NCBI RefSeq assembly: GCF_007754155.1
Contig: NZ_CP037423.1
Location: forward strand, 8,056,938-8,120,937
Direction: 5' to 3'
DNA from: Stieleria neptunia
GTDB taxonomy: Bacteria > Planctomycetota > Planctomycetia > Pirellulales > Pirellulaceae
DNA: 64,000 nt
Shown here: piece by piece, positions 56,694 through 64,000 of the stretch
Layout: each line of letters begins with the position of its first letter
How positions within the stretch are numbered: position 1 is the stretch's first letter
Made by a program: the position numbers and the translations under genes
Notes under the pieces: generated by a model
What the model was told of the DNA's origin: nothing
The model's input: the letters and a program-made list of their open reading frames with translations, nothing else
Databases searched by the model: none

Positions 56694-56933
56694 TCAAGCG
56701 ATTTCGACGCAATTGCAGACCTGGCCGAGCACGCCGGCTTGGCGGATCGCCGGCACCAGGGCTTGCTTGAGTGCCACCGACGGCAGGTGACCGCGAAGCA
56801 CGATGCGGGAACCCTCCATCGAAATTTTGAGGTCTGCGAGATGGTTGCAGAGCTCGTGGTGGGCACACAGAACCGTGTCGATTCGCTGAATCAGGTTGGT
56901 GACTCGCGAATCAGAAAATTGTGTAGTAGCCAT
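56694..56933 (-). CDS. small BON-domain-like protein
   Basis: A 79-residue protein from ATG 56933: a BON-type alpha/beta unit (RIDTVLCAHHELCNHLADLK, MEGSRIVLRGHLPSVALKQAL, then VLGQVCNCVEIA). There is no signal peptide, unlike periplasmic BON proteins. BON domains bind phospholipid or other ligands; the role here is unknown. GGGAGA stands before the start. Confidence 0.7.
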   Translation of the reverse strand: MATTQFSDSRVTNLIQRIDTVLCAHHELCNHLADLKISMEGSRIVLRGHLPSVALKQALVPAIRQAGVLGQVCNCVEIA

Positions 56934-57314
56934 CGGGCTATCTCCCAAGCGGCAGAAGGGTTTTTCAGCTAAGGGAACAAGCGAACTTCGGCCGCAGAAG
57001 TGACAAACAAAAATGCAAATTTTGCTGGGACGCAGAAATATCAGGCGGCAACACCTACGTCGACCCGAATCGGAGTCAAGTTTTCGGATTCAGTAAAAAC
57101 GCGTAATGTTGTTCCATCTACCGCAATCGTCTCTTAACGCTAATCAGACGCTCGAAAAAACGTTTTGTTTTCTGAAAATTTTCCAAAATCTCATACCTTT
57201 CACAGCGGTTGAACGCTCTCCCCGGATCCACCCCGACGATCTGTTCGGCTATCAATGGGGATGCCGTCTCAGGCGGCGTCACGAATTACTGTAGCGCGAC
57301 GAGGAGTAGCAAAC
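56934..57314. other. AT-rich divergent region upstream of the BON and OsmC genes
   Basis: About 380 bases. The part at 57145-57200 is markedly A+T-rich (AAAAAACGTTTTGTTTTCTG, AAAATTTTCC), as expected for promoters. No gene or known RNA was recognised. Confidence 0.45.
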
Positions 57315-57731
57315 ATGGCTGTTGAGATTCACGGGGTGTACACCGGCCAGCTCGGATGCACCGCCACGCACGGCCCGAGCGGCAAAACACTGACCACGGA
57401 CGCACCGCTGGACAACGGCGGCAAGGGGGAATCGTTCTCCCCGACAGACCTGGTCGCCACCGCACTGGGAAGCTGTGTTCTGACCATCTTGGGACTCGTC
57501 GCCGAGCGCCACGAATTGGATCTAACCGGGACAGAGGTCTCGGTGACCAAAGAGATGATCCAACAACCGGTGCGTCGCATCGGGGGGCTGCGGACCGTCG
57601 TGACACTCCCGGCCGGCTCGGTCACCGACGCCGCGATGCGAACCCGACTGGAGACGGCTGCGCGGAAGTGCCCGGTTCACCAAAGCATTCATCCCGACAT
57701 CGAGGCACCGATCGAATTCGTGTACGGCTAG
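57315..57731 (+). CDS. OsmC-family peroxide reductase
   Basis: A 138-residue OsmC-family protein: LTTDAPLDNGGKGESFSPTD, the first redox Cys in ALGSCVLTILG near 53 and the second in ARKCPVHQS near 118. The pair reduces organic hydroperoxides in this family. The subgroup is nearer to the YhfA-like OsmC proteins than to Ohr, judged from length and the missing Ohr signature. ATG 57315 has GAGGAG nine bases upstream; the frame before it is non-coding. Confidence 0.88.
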   Translation: MAVEIHGVYTGQLGCTATHGPSGKTLTTDAPLDNGGKGESFSPTDLVATALGSCVLTILGLVAERHELDLTGTEVSVTKEMIQQPVRRIGGLRTVVTLPAGSVTDAAMRTRLETAARKCPVHQSIHPDIEAPIEFVYG

Positions 57732-57883
57732 TGCTTTGTCAGCTTTCAATTTTCGAGCCCGCGTTTGTCGAGCGGAAAAGGGGTCAGGTACCAAAAACCA
57801 AATGGCCCGCAGGGTGCTTCGCATTTTTGGTACCTGACCCCTTTTCCGCGGTACCCTAAGAATAAAAGTTGACGAAGCACTAG
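57728..57883. repeat. nested palindrome between convergent osmC-like and purM genes
   Basis: Outer arms CTAGTGCTTTGTCAGCTTT (57728-57746) and its near-complement at 57865-57883 (17 of 19 pair). Inner perfect 26-bp arms at 57772-57797 and 57824-57849 (core GGGGTCAGGTACCAAAAA) enclose a 26-base loop. The outer arms contain the stop codons of both flanking genes. It can serve as a two-way terminator, and the shape is that of a REP/MITE element. Confidence 0.85.
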
Positions 57884-58938
57884 ACGTAGCGCACCTTGCC
57901 GGTTCCGAAGGTGATCCGTCCGATCGGCGTGGCCTGAATCCCCAGCTCGGTCAGCTGGGATTGGATACTGGCGGCGTAGAAATCGCTGACGATGATGGCC
58001 ATGCCGATGCCCATGTTGAACACGCGTCGCATTTCGGCGTCGGCCACGTTGCCGGTTTGCTGCAGAAAGCGGAACACCGCCGACGGTTCCCAGGACTGGG
58101 GATCGATCTCGGCATCGACGCCGGGGGGCAGGATGCGATCGAGATTCTCTTCGATCCCGCCGCCGGTGATGTGGGCCAGGCCGTGGATGACTTGTTTGAC
58201 GCGGTAGTGATTTTGGATCGCGCGAACGGCCGCGACGTAAATCTGAGTCGGCGTCAGGCATTCCTCGGCGATGGTCTTGCCGCCCAGGGCGTCGGGGGTG
58301 GAATCCCAGGTCAGGCCGGCATCGGCGATGATTTTTCGGACCAGCGAAAAACCATTGCTGTGCAGCCCGCTGGATGCGATCCCCAGCACGACGTCGCCTT
58401 CGCCGATCTGTTTGCCGTCGATCAATCGTTTTCGTTCGACGACACCGACGGCAAAGCCGGCCAGGTCATAGTCGTCATCCCCGTACATGTCCGGCATGAT
58501 CGCGGTTTCGCCGCCCAGCAAGGCCATGTCGCCGGCGACGCAGCCGTCGCTGATCCCTTGAACGATCCGTTCCAACCGCGCCGGATCGTCTTTGCCCATC
58601 GCGACATAATCGAGAAAAAACAGCGGTTCGGCGCCGGTGCAGAGCAGATCATTGACACACATCGCCACCAAATCGATCCCGACGGTGTGGTGGATGCCGG
58701 TGGTTTGGGCGATTTTCAGCTTGGTCCCGACGCCGTCGGTGCCGCTGACCAGAACGGGTTGTTCGTAATTGCGGGCGAACAGTTTGCCGGCGAAATCGAG
58801 CTGAAACAGCCCGGCAAACCCACCATCGCTGGCCAGCACGCGCGGCGAGAAAGTGCGGTGCATCAGTTTGGGCAAACGCCGCATCGATTCGGCGTAAACG
58901 TCGAGGTCAACGCCGGCGTCCTTATAAGTCGCAGCCAT
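57880..58938 (-). CDS. purM: phosphoribosylformylglycinamidine cyclo-ligase
   Basis: A 352-residue PurM (AIR synthetase), the fifth step of purine synthesis, turning FGAM to AIR with ATP. Motifs: [58 protein letters not shown] (two parts), [31 protein letters not shown] and [14 protein letters not shown]. The start is put at ATG 58938 because the conserved N-terminus begins there; no clear ribosome site is seen. The final codons and stop lie in the nested palindrome shared with the osmC-like gene. Confidence 0.95.
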   Translation of the reverse strand: MAATYKDAGVDLDVYAESMRRLPKLMHRTFSPRVLASDGGFAGLFQLDFAGKLFARNYEQPVLVSGTDGVGTKLKIAQTTGIHHTVGIDLVAMCVNDLLCTGAEPLFFLDYVAMGKDDPARLERIVQGISDGCVAGDMALLGGETAIMPDMYGDDDYDLAGFAVGVVERKRLIDGKQIGEGDVVLGIASSGLHSNGFSLVRKIIADAGLTWDSTPDALGGKTIAEECLTPTQIYVAAVRAIQNHYRVKQVIHGLAHITGGGIEENLDRILPPGVDAEIDPQSWEPSAVFRFLQQTGNVADAEMRRVFNMGIGMAIIVSDFYAASIQSQLTELGIQATPIGRITFGTGKVRYV

Positions 58939-59433
58939 GGAGGGGGGGTCAGCAGTCAAGATTGAAGTGAAAGTCTGGTCAGCAAAAGCCAGTTTGACAT
59001 CCCCGCCCCGGCTCTGGTAGCCGTCTGGCAATCAGAACGCCATTATCGGCGGTGTAGTGCGCTGCGATGATCCGCCCACTCCTGCGGGCGTCCGCCGGCC
59101 GTCATTGAGGCCGCCAAATACGCCGAAAAACGGTAAACTGTGCCGGTTGACCAAAAGATGTCGGGTCCAAAACCCGGCTGATAGTCCCGACCGTCACCGT
59201 TTCACCAACTGTTTCCTGAGGTTTCTTCGGCAATCCATCGCTAGGCGTCATCGCGTGATCGGCTGCCTGCCTGTTTTCCAATCTCCGGCCCGAGGGTTTC
59301 TGATCTCGGGCCCGCAGGTGGTAGGGTTTCTGGCAAGCATTGTGCAAGCACGTGATGCAGGCGTATTGGAGATGGCACATGGTGTGCCACCCCACAGACG
59401 CGTTTAGAAAGGATTGCAGGAGACACTCACAAC
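58939..59433. other. divergent region between purM and glgX
   Basis: About 500 bases with promoters expected for both genes. Short ORFs are without motifs; I see no riboswitch or repeat that I recognise. Confidence 0.45.
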
Positions 59434-61536
59434 ATGCTTATGCGACAACCGACCGGAAACCTTCAGTTCACCTACCAACCGCCGTTCGGTGCAACGTTGC
59501 AGGAGAACGGCGTCCAGTTTTCGGTGTTCAGCCGCTCGGCAACCGCAATGCGTTTGCTGTTGTACAACAAGGTCACCGACCAGGAACCGGCCGACATCAT
59601 CGAGTTTGATCGCGAGACCGACCGCTGGGGCGACGTTTGGAGCCTGAACCTCAAAGGGCTGGAAGCGGGCCAACTGTATCATTACCAAGCCAGCGGACCG
59701 TGGGATCCGGCCAAGGGGCAACGATTCGACTCGGCCGCCCGCCTGATCGATCCCTATGCCCAGGCGCTCGCGGGAACCTTCGGACGCAGCACCGACGGCG
59801 TCGTTCGCCCACCCAAGTGTGTCGTCGTCAAAGACGACTTCGATTGGGAAGGCGACCGGCACTTGCGGCGTGAATTGAGCGAATCGGTGATCTACGAAAT
59901 GCACGTTCGCGGATTCACTAAAAGCCGCACCGCGAAAATCAAGTGCCCCGGCACTTACCTCGGTGTGATCGAAAAGATCCCTTATCTGCAATCGCTGGGC
60001 GTGACCGCCGTCGAATTGATGCCGGTCAACGAATTCCCGATCCTGGACATCTACGGCAACCCGCCGCAACGCCCCAATTACTGGGGTTATGACCCGATGG
60101 CGTTCTTTTCGCCGCACCGCGGATACGCCCACGACAAACGGCCCGGCGCCCAAGTCAACGAATTCAAACAGATGGTCAAGGCACTGCACGCGGCCGGGAT
60201 CGAAGTGATCTTGGACGTCGTGTTCAATCACACCTGTGAAGGCAACGAGCAGGGCCCCACGTTGTCGTTCAAGGGACTGGAAAACCAAGTCTATTACATC
60301 CTCAGCGAAGGCGAGCACTACACCAACTACAGCGGCTGCGGCAACACGCTCAACGGCAACCACCCGGTCGTCCGCGAGATGATTTTCCACTGCCTGCGGC
60401 ATTGGGTGCACAACTATCACGTCGACGGTTTCCGTTTCGACTTGGCCAGCATTCTGTCGCGCGACCGGGGCGGAAACCTGGTCCCCAACCCGCCGATGGT
60501 GGAGCTGATCGCCGAAGACCCATTGTTGGCCGACACCAAGATCATTGCCGAAGCCTGGGACGCGGCCGGCGCCTACCAAGTCGGCTCGTTCGGCAATCAC
60601 CGCTGGGCGGAATGGAACGGCCGCTACCGCGACGACGTACGCGGATTTTGGCGTGGCGATGGCGGAACCTTGGGCGCGTTGGCGACCCGCTTGGCCGGCA
60701 GCAGCGACTTGTACGAGCATGCCGGACGCCCGCCGTTTTGCAGCATCAACTTCGTCACCAGCCACGACGGTTTCACGCTCAATGACCTGGTCAGTTACAA
60801 AGAGAAACACAACGCGGCCAACGGCGAAGACAATCGCGACGGTGACAATCACAACATCAGCGACAACTACGGGGTCGAAGGCCCGACGCGTCGCAAAGGG
60901 GTCAACACCATCCGGGGGCGACAAGTCCGCAACATGCTCGCCACGCTGTTGTTGTCTCAAGGCGTTCCGATGATCGTCAGTGGTGACGAAGTCCGACGCA
61001 CCGCCCGCGGCAACAACAACGCCTATTGCCAAGACAACGATCTGAGTTGGTTCGATTGGCGGTTGGTCGAGAAAAACAAGGACGTGTTGCGATTCGTCCA
61101 AACGCTGATTCAGTTTCGACGCCAGCAACCGACCGTGCGACGAATCCACTTTTTGACCGGCCAGCCCGTCGACGGCCGCCTGATCCGTGACGTTTCGTGG
61201 TACGCCGATGACGGCAGCCCGTTGGACTGGGGACAACACCACCTGAGCATGGTGGCGTACATTGCCGCCCCGAGCCGCGCGGAAGATCCCGCCGGGCTCG
61301 GCCGCGATTTGGTGATGTTGTTCAACAGCACCGGGGACGACCGCACCCAGCAAATGCCGGCGATCGGGCGTGGCATGAAATGGAACCTGTTCCTGGACAC
61401 CGCCGCGGATTCCCCCAACGACATCTATCCCAATTTGAATGGGCCGATGCCGCCCAGCAATCGGGCCGTCGAAATGCCCTGCCATTCGCTCAAGGTATTC
61501 GTCAGCGGAAAAGTCTCCGCCAAGCGACGAAAATAG
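59434..61536 (+). CDS. glgX: glycogen debranching enzyme (GlgX/isoamylase type)
   Basis: A 700-residue GH13 enzyme. An N-terminal CBM48 domain (GATLQENGVQFSVFSRSATA) is followed by the TIM barrel: VTAVELMPVNEF, EVILDVVFNHTCEG, the nucleophile Asp in VDGFRFDLAS near 335, the acid/base Glu in IIAEAWD near 371 and the transition-state Asp in VTSHDGFT near 443. It splits alpha-1,6 links of glycogen. The ATG at 59434 is preceded by AGGAGA. No other glycogen gene is adjacent in the window. Confidence 0.93.
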   Translation: MLMRQPTGNLQFTYQPPFGATLQENGVQFSVFSRSATAMRLLLYNKVTDQEPADIIEFDRETDRWGDVWSLNLKGLEAGQLYHYQASGPWDPAKGQRFDSAARLIDPYAQALAGTFGRSTDGVVRPPKCVVVKDDFDWEGDRHLRRELSESVIYEMHVRGFTKSRTAKIKCPGTYLGVIEKIPYLQSLGVTAVELMPVNEFPILDIYGNPPQRPNYWGYDPMAFFSPHRGYAHDKRPGAQVNEFKQMVKALHAAGIEVILDVVFNHTCEGNEQGPTLSFKGLENQVYYILSEGEHYTNYSGCGNTLNGNHPVVREMIFHCLRHWVHNYHVDGFRFDLASILSRDRGGNLVPNPPMVELIAEDPLLADTKIIAEAWDAAGAYQVGSFGNHRWAEWNGRYRDDVRGFWRGDGGTLGALATRLAGSSDLYEHAGRPPFCSINFVTSHDGFTLNDLVSYKEKHNAANGEDNRDGDNHNISDNYGVEGPTRRKGVNTIRGRQVRNMLATLLLSQGVPMIVSGDEVRRTARGNNNAYCQDNDLSWFDWRLVEKNKDVLRFVQTLIQFRRQQPTVRRIHFLTGQPVDGRLIRDVSWYADDGSPLDWGQHHLSMVAYIAAPSRAEDPAGLGRDLVMLFNSTGDDRTQQMPAIGRGMKWNLFLDTAADSPNDIYPNLNGPMPPSNRAVEMPCHSLKVFVSGKVSAKRRK

Positions 61537-61642
61537 TGGCCTCTCGCTCGACGTCACTGAGGTTTTGTTACACTCTGGATAGCCCGATCTCGGCATCGTT
61601 TGCCGGCTCGGGTTTTTCCATTTGGATCGATTCGGAACGGCG

Positions 61643-62218
61643 ATGCTTCTATCGAGCGACGAGATTCACCGGCGGCTGAAAAATGACCAGATCAAAATCG
61701 AACCGTTTGATGCCGACCGGTTGAATCCGAACGGATACAACCTGGCGCTGCACGACGAACTGTTGGTTTACGAGGAAATCGTGCTCGACGTCGCCACCCC
61801 CAACCGTTATCGACGGTTGGAAATCCCCGCCGAAGGGCTGACGCTGCAGCCCAACGTGCTGTACCTCGGGCGAACCGTCGAATACACCGAAACCCGCGGT
61901 CTGGTGCCGCTGATCCAGGGCCGCAGTTCACTCGGCCGGCTGGGTTTGTTCATCAACCCCGGCGGGTCGATCGGCGATGTCGGTTATTGTGGCACCTGGA
62001 CCTTGGAAATGTATTGCGTCCAACCGGTCAGGATCGTTCCGGGCATGCAGATCTGCCAAATCTACTATCAAGAACTCAGCGGCGACGGTGCCGCGTATTG
62101 CAGCGACAAGTACCAGCACAGCCGCGACATTCAGCCCAGTTTGATGTACCGTGAGTTCGGCGGAGCCGTCGACGAAACTCAGTTGGAACTCAACTTCGGT
62201 GACTCCCCCGGCCGTTGA
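61643..62218 (+). CDS. dcd: dCTP deaminase-like protein
   Basis: A 191-residue Dcd/dUTPase-fold protein: MLLSSDEIHRRLKNDQIKIEP at the start (split), NPNGYNLALHDELLVY, the nucleotide-binding GRSSLGRLGLFIN, and GDVGYCGTWTLEMYC with the catalytic Glu of the family. It makes dUMP or dUTP precursors for dTMP from dCTP; mono- or bifunctional action cannot be told. ATG 61643 behind GGAACGG is preferred to the TTG at 61622. The next gene starts four bases after its stop. Confidence 0.88.
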   Translation: MLLSSDEIHRRLKNDQIKIEPFDADRLNPNGYNLALHDELLVYEEIVLDVATPNRYRRLEIPAEGLTLQPNVLYLGRTVEYTETRGLVPLIQGRSSLGRLGLFINPGGSIGDVGYCGTWTLEMYCVQPVRIVPGMQICQIYYQELSGDGAAYCSDKYQHSRDIQPSLMYREFGGAVDETQLELNFGDSPGR

Positions 62219-62222
62219 TCGC

Positions 62223-62810
62223 ATGCTAGTTCAGAAAGACAAACTCCCGTTCCGATCTCCGAACGAGAAAGGCCGCTACCGCCGCGCCTGGAAAGAAAGT
62301 CACGGCAACCTGTTGCTGTTGTTCGCCGGCATCATTTTCTTGATCGGGTTGGCGATGATTTGGGCCAGCCCGCCCGACCCGACCGAGTTTGACGTCGATC
62401 TGGGCGCCGTGGCCGACACCGACCAAGTCCAACCGCTGCCGCCCGACGTGATCCTGATTCGCGTCACGACCAATCAGATCGATTCCGCAGGCCCGATTCG
62501 GATCGCGGTTTACGATTCCCCGGAAAGTTTTGGGAATCCCGAACGGGCGATCATCAAGGACTCCCTGGTGCCGATCGACGGATTCGTGGTTTGGGAAATC
62601 CAGCTCGCCATTTTGCCGGAACAATTCGCGATCGCGGCCTACCATGATATGGACGACAACGGCGAACTGAACCGGGCGTTGTTCAATGCCCCGGTGGAAC
62701 CGTACGGTTTTTCCAATAACGCGCGGAGCCTGGTCGGGCCGCCGACCTACGAGCAAACCATCATGGAACGCCCGAGCGAATCGACGGCCATCGAAATCCG
62801 CGTGTATTAG
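62223..62810 (+). CDS. membrane-anchored DUF2141 protein
   Basis: A 195-residue protein with one N-terminal membrane helix (NLLLLFAGIIFLIGLAMIWA) and a DUF2141 domain (GPIRIAVYDSPESFGNPERA; FAIAAYHDMDDNGELNRALFN; EPYGFSNNAR). The D-x-D-x-N-G-x-L loop looks calcium-binding. The function of DUF2141 proteins is not known; the domain should lie outside the cytoplasm. It is tightly packed between dcd and the permease gene (gaps of four and three bases), which suggests one operon. Confidence 0.85.
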   Translation: MLVQKDKLPFRSPNEKGRYRRAWKESHGNLLLLFAGIIFLIGLAMIWASPPDPTEFDVDLGAVADTDQVQPLPPDVILIRVTTNQIDSAGPIRIAVYDSPESFGNPERAIIKDSLVPIDGFVVWEIQLAILPEQFAIAAYHDMDDNGELNRALFNAPVEPYGFSNNARSLVGPPTYEQTIMERPSESTAIEIRVY

Positions 62811-62813
62811 TTG

Positions 62814-64000
62814 ATGCATTGGTTCCGTCCGCTTCTGTTGACGCTCCAGCTGATGGGGCTCAGCGTTCTGGTCGCCGCGGGGATCGGGATCACGCTGGCG
62901 TTTTTCATTTCGTTGGTCCCACGCCAGCGCCGCGTCGGCCGGGCGGTCATCGGGTATTGCCTGATCAGCCTGGTCGCCTGCATCGCCACCCCGATGATTC
63001 TGCACGCGGCCGCTTGGGAGGCGACGGCGGGCAAGTTCGGTTGGCTGACGTTTTCCCAAACCGCCTCACGCACCTACACCGGGCTGGCCGGCCGATACGG
63101 CGGACTGGTCGCCTGCGTTTGGATCCACGGACTGTTGGGGGCCGCCCTGGTGTCGCTGGCGACCTGGTTCGGCACCTCGCGGATCCCTTCTCAAGTGATC
63201 GATCAAAGTCGACTCGACGGCGGACCGATCTGGACTTGGTGGCGGATCCGGTTGCCGATCGCGGCGCCCTGGGTGGTGACGGGGCTGCTGGCGACGGCGA
63301 TTTTGGCCGCCACCGAAATGACGGTCGTCGACCTGTACGGCGTGCGGACCCTGGCCGACGAGTTCTACCTGTTTCATGCCGTCCAACCTTCGATCACGTC
63401 CATCATGATCGTCCTGGTGCTGCCCTGTGTGCTGGCGATCGGGATCATCAGCACCGTCGCCGTGTCTCGCCGCCGTCGGTTGGACGTGCAACTGCTCGAA
63501 TCAAATCGCTCCGCCGGCGACGCGGCCGAACCCTTGGGCATGCTTGGCCACCTCGCCGCGCCGGCCGCGATCGTGCTGGCGACGATGATGTTTGCGTTCC
63601 CGCTGGGCGGTTTGTGGGTCAAGATCGGACACCGGATCACCGTGTCCGCGGATTCCGACCCGGCGTTCACGGTCGGTTGGTCACTGCGGCAGGCGATCGG
63701 GTTGCTGGGGTCGGCGCCGCAAGAATTCTCCAGGGAGTACCTTTGGACGGCGGTCCTGGCGGCGCTGACCGCCGCGGTCTGTCTCCCCCTGGCTTGGGTG
63801 GTCGCGTCGACCACGCGGCAACGCCCCCGGCTGCGCCGCACCGTCGACCTCGTTTCGCTGATCCTGTTTCTGATTCCCGGTCCGGTTGTCGGCTTGACGG
63901 TGGTGCGGTTGTTCACGCTGTCCGTGCCGGGTCTGCAAACCCTCTACCATCAGACGTTACTACCGACCGTGGTGGCCTTGTTGGCCCGCGCCGTGCCGGT
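62814..64000 (+). CDS. ABC transporter permease, 3' partial
   Basis: An open frame of 395+ codons from ATG 62814 to the window edge, without stop. It has many hydrophobic helices (TLQLMGLSVLVAAGIGITLAF at the start, cut here; AAPWVVTGLLATAILAATEM) and the ABC-permease coupling loop QVIDQSRLDGGPIWTWWRIRLP. A second permease-like half begins near codon 230, so it is probably the double-length FbpB/ThiP type that imports iron or small organics. The start lies three bases after the DUF2141 stop. The substrate is unknown. Confidence 0.82.
   Translation, partial: MHWFRPLLLTLQLMGLSVLVAAGIGITLAFFISLVPRQRRVGRAVIGYCLISLVACIATPMILHAAAWEATAGKFGWLTFSQTASRTYTGLAGRYGGLVACVWIHGLLGAALVSLATWFGTSRIPSQVIDQSRLDGGPIWTWWRIRLPIAAPWVVTGLLATAILAATEMTVVDLYGVRTLADEFYLFHAVQPSITSIMIVLVLPCVLAIGIISTVAVSRRRRLDVQLLESNRSAGDAAEPLGMLGHLAAPAAIVLATMMFAFPLGGLWVKIGHRITVSADSDPAFTVGWSLRQAIGLLGSAPQEFSREYLWTAVLAALTAAVCLPLAWVVASTTRQRPRLRRTVDLVSLILFLIPGPVVGLTVVRLFTLSVPGLQTLYHQTLLPTVVALLARAVP

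Overview
The window looks like a chromosome segment of a planctomycete, most likely of the Pirellulaceae (Rhodopirellula/Stieleria-like). This is inferred from gene content: formylglycine-type sulfatases, DUF1080 and FG-GAP proteins with signal peptides, a small membrane protein opening MTNPYAPS, GC-rich coding sequence, frequent GTG/TTG starts, and many short dispersed palindromes between genes. No rRNA, tRNA or CRISPR array was recognised.

Layout. 1-6.6 kb: end of an esterase gene, a large fatty acyl-AMP ligase/acyl carrier/alpha-oxoamine synthase fusion, and a Kef-type antiporter. 6.6-14 kb: a sulfatase gene split by an ISAzo13-type insertion sequence with a perfect 5-bp target duplication, an FG-GAP protein, a ROK kinase and a second, intact sulfatase. 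14-26 kb: an ABC ATPase, then a closely spaced minus-strand series read as UxaA-like dehydratase, CHAT-like protein, RtcB RNA ligase, NHL protein, Tex and DUF1080. 26-31 kb: sucC-sucD, a tandem repeat array, and a three-gene operon headed by a free-standing RNA polymerase alpha-CTD-like protein. 31-46 kb: a 10.7-kb segment bounded by two inverted, nearly identical 1701-bp insertion sequences; it holds a 1597-residue ATPase with two DUF4332 modules, a lipoprotein, alaS, and a RAYT-type transposase inside arrays of its probable REP palindromes. 46-64 kb: TM2 and HD proteins, a glycosyltransferase pair, a giant AsmA-like protein, small membrane proteins, DUF2200, DUF4349, BON and OsmC proteins, purM, glgX, a dCTP deaminase-like gene, a DUF2141 protein and the start of an ABC permease cut by the window edge.

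The most unusual material is the repeat ecology. At least seven dispersed palindromic or repeat families occur. One (132 bp, ends matching in inverted orientation, 9-bp target duplication) sits in frame in the 5' part of the CHAT-like gene. Another, an AGGCTCCGCCT palindrome, served as the target of both copies of the 1701-bp IS. The best candidates for undescribed protein systems are the alpha-CTD operon (29.3-31.1 kb), the CHAT-like/RtcB/NHL/Tex series (16-24 kb), the FAAL-ACP-AOS fusion and the DUF4332 ATPase. Functions are assigned from motifs read by eye; no database search was run.
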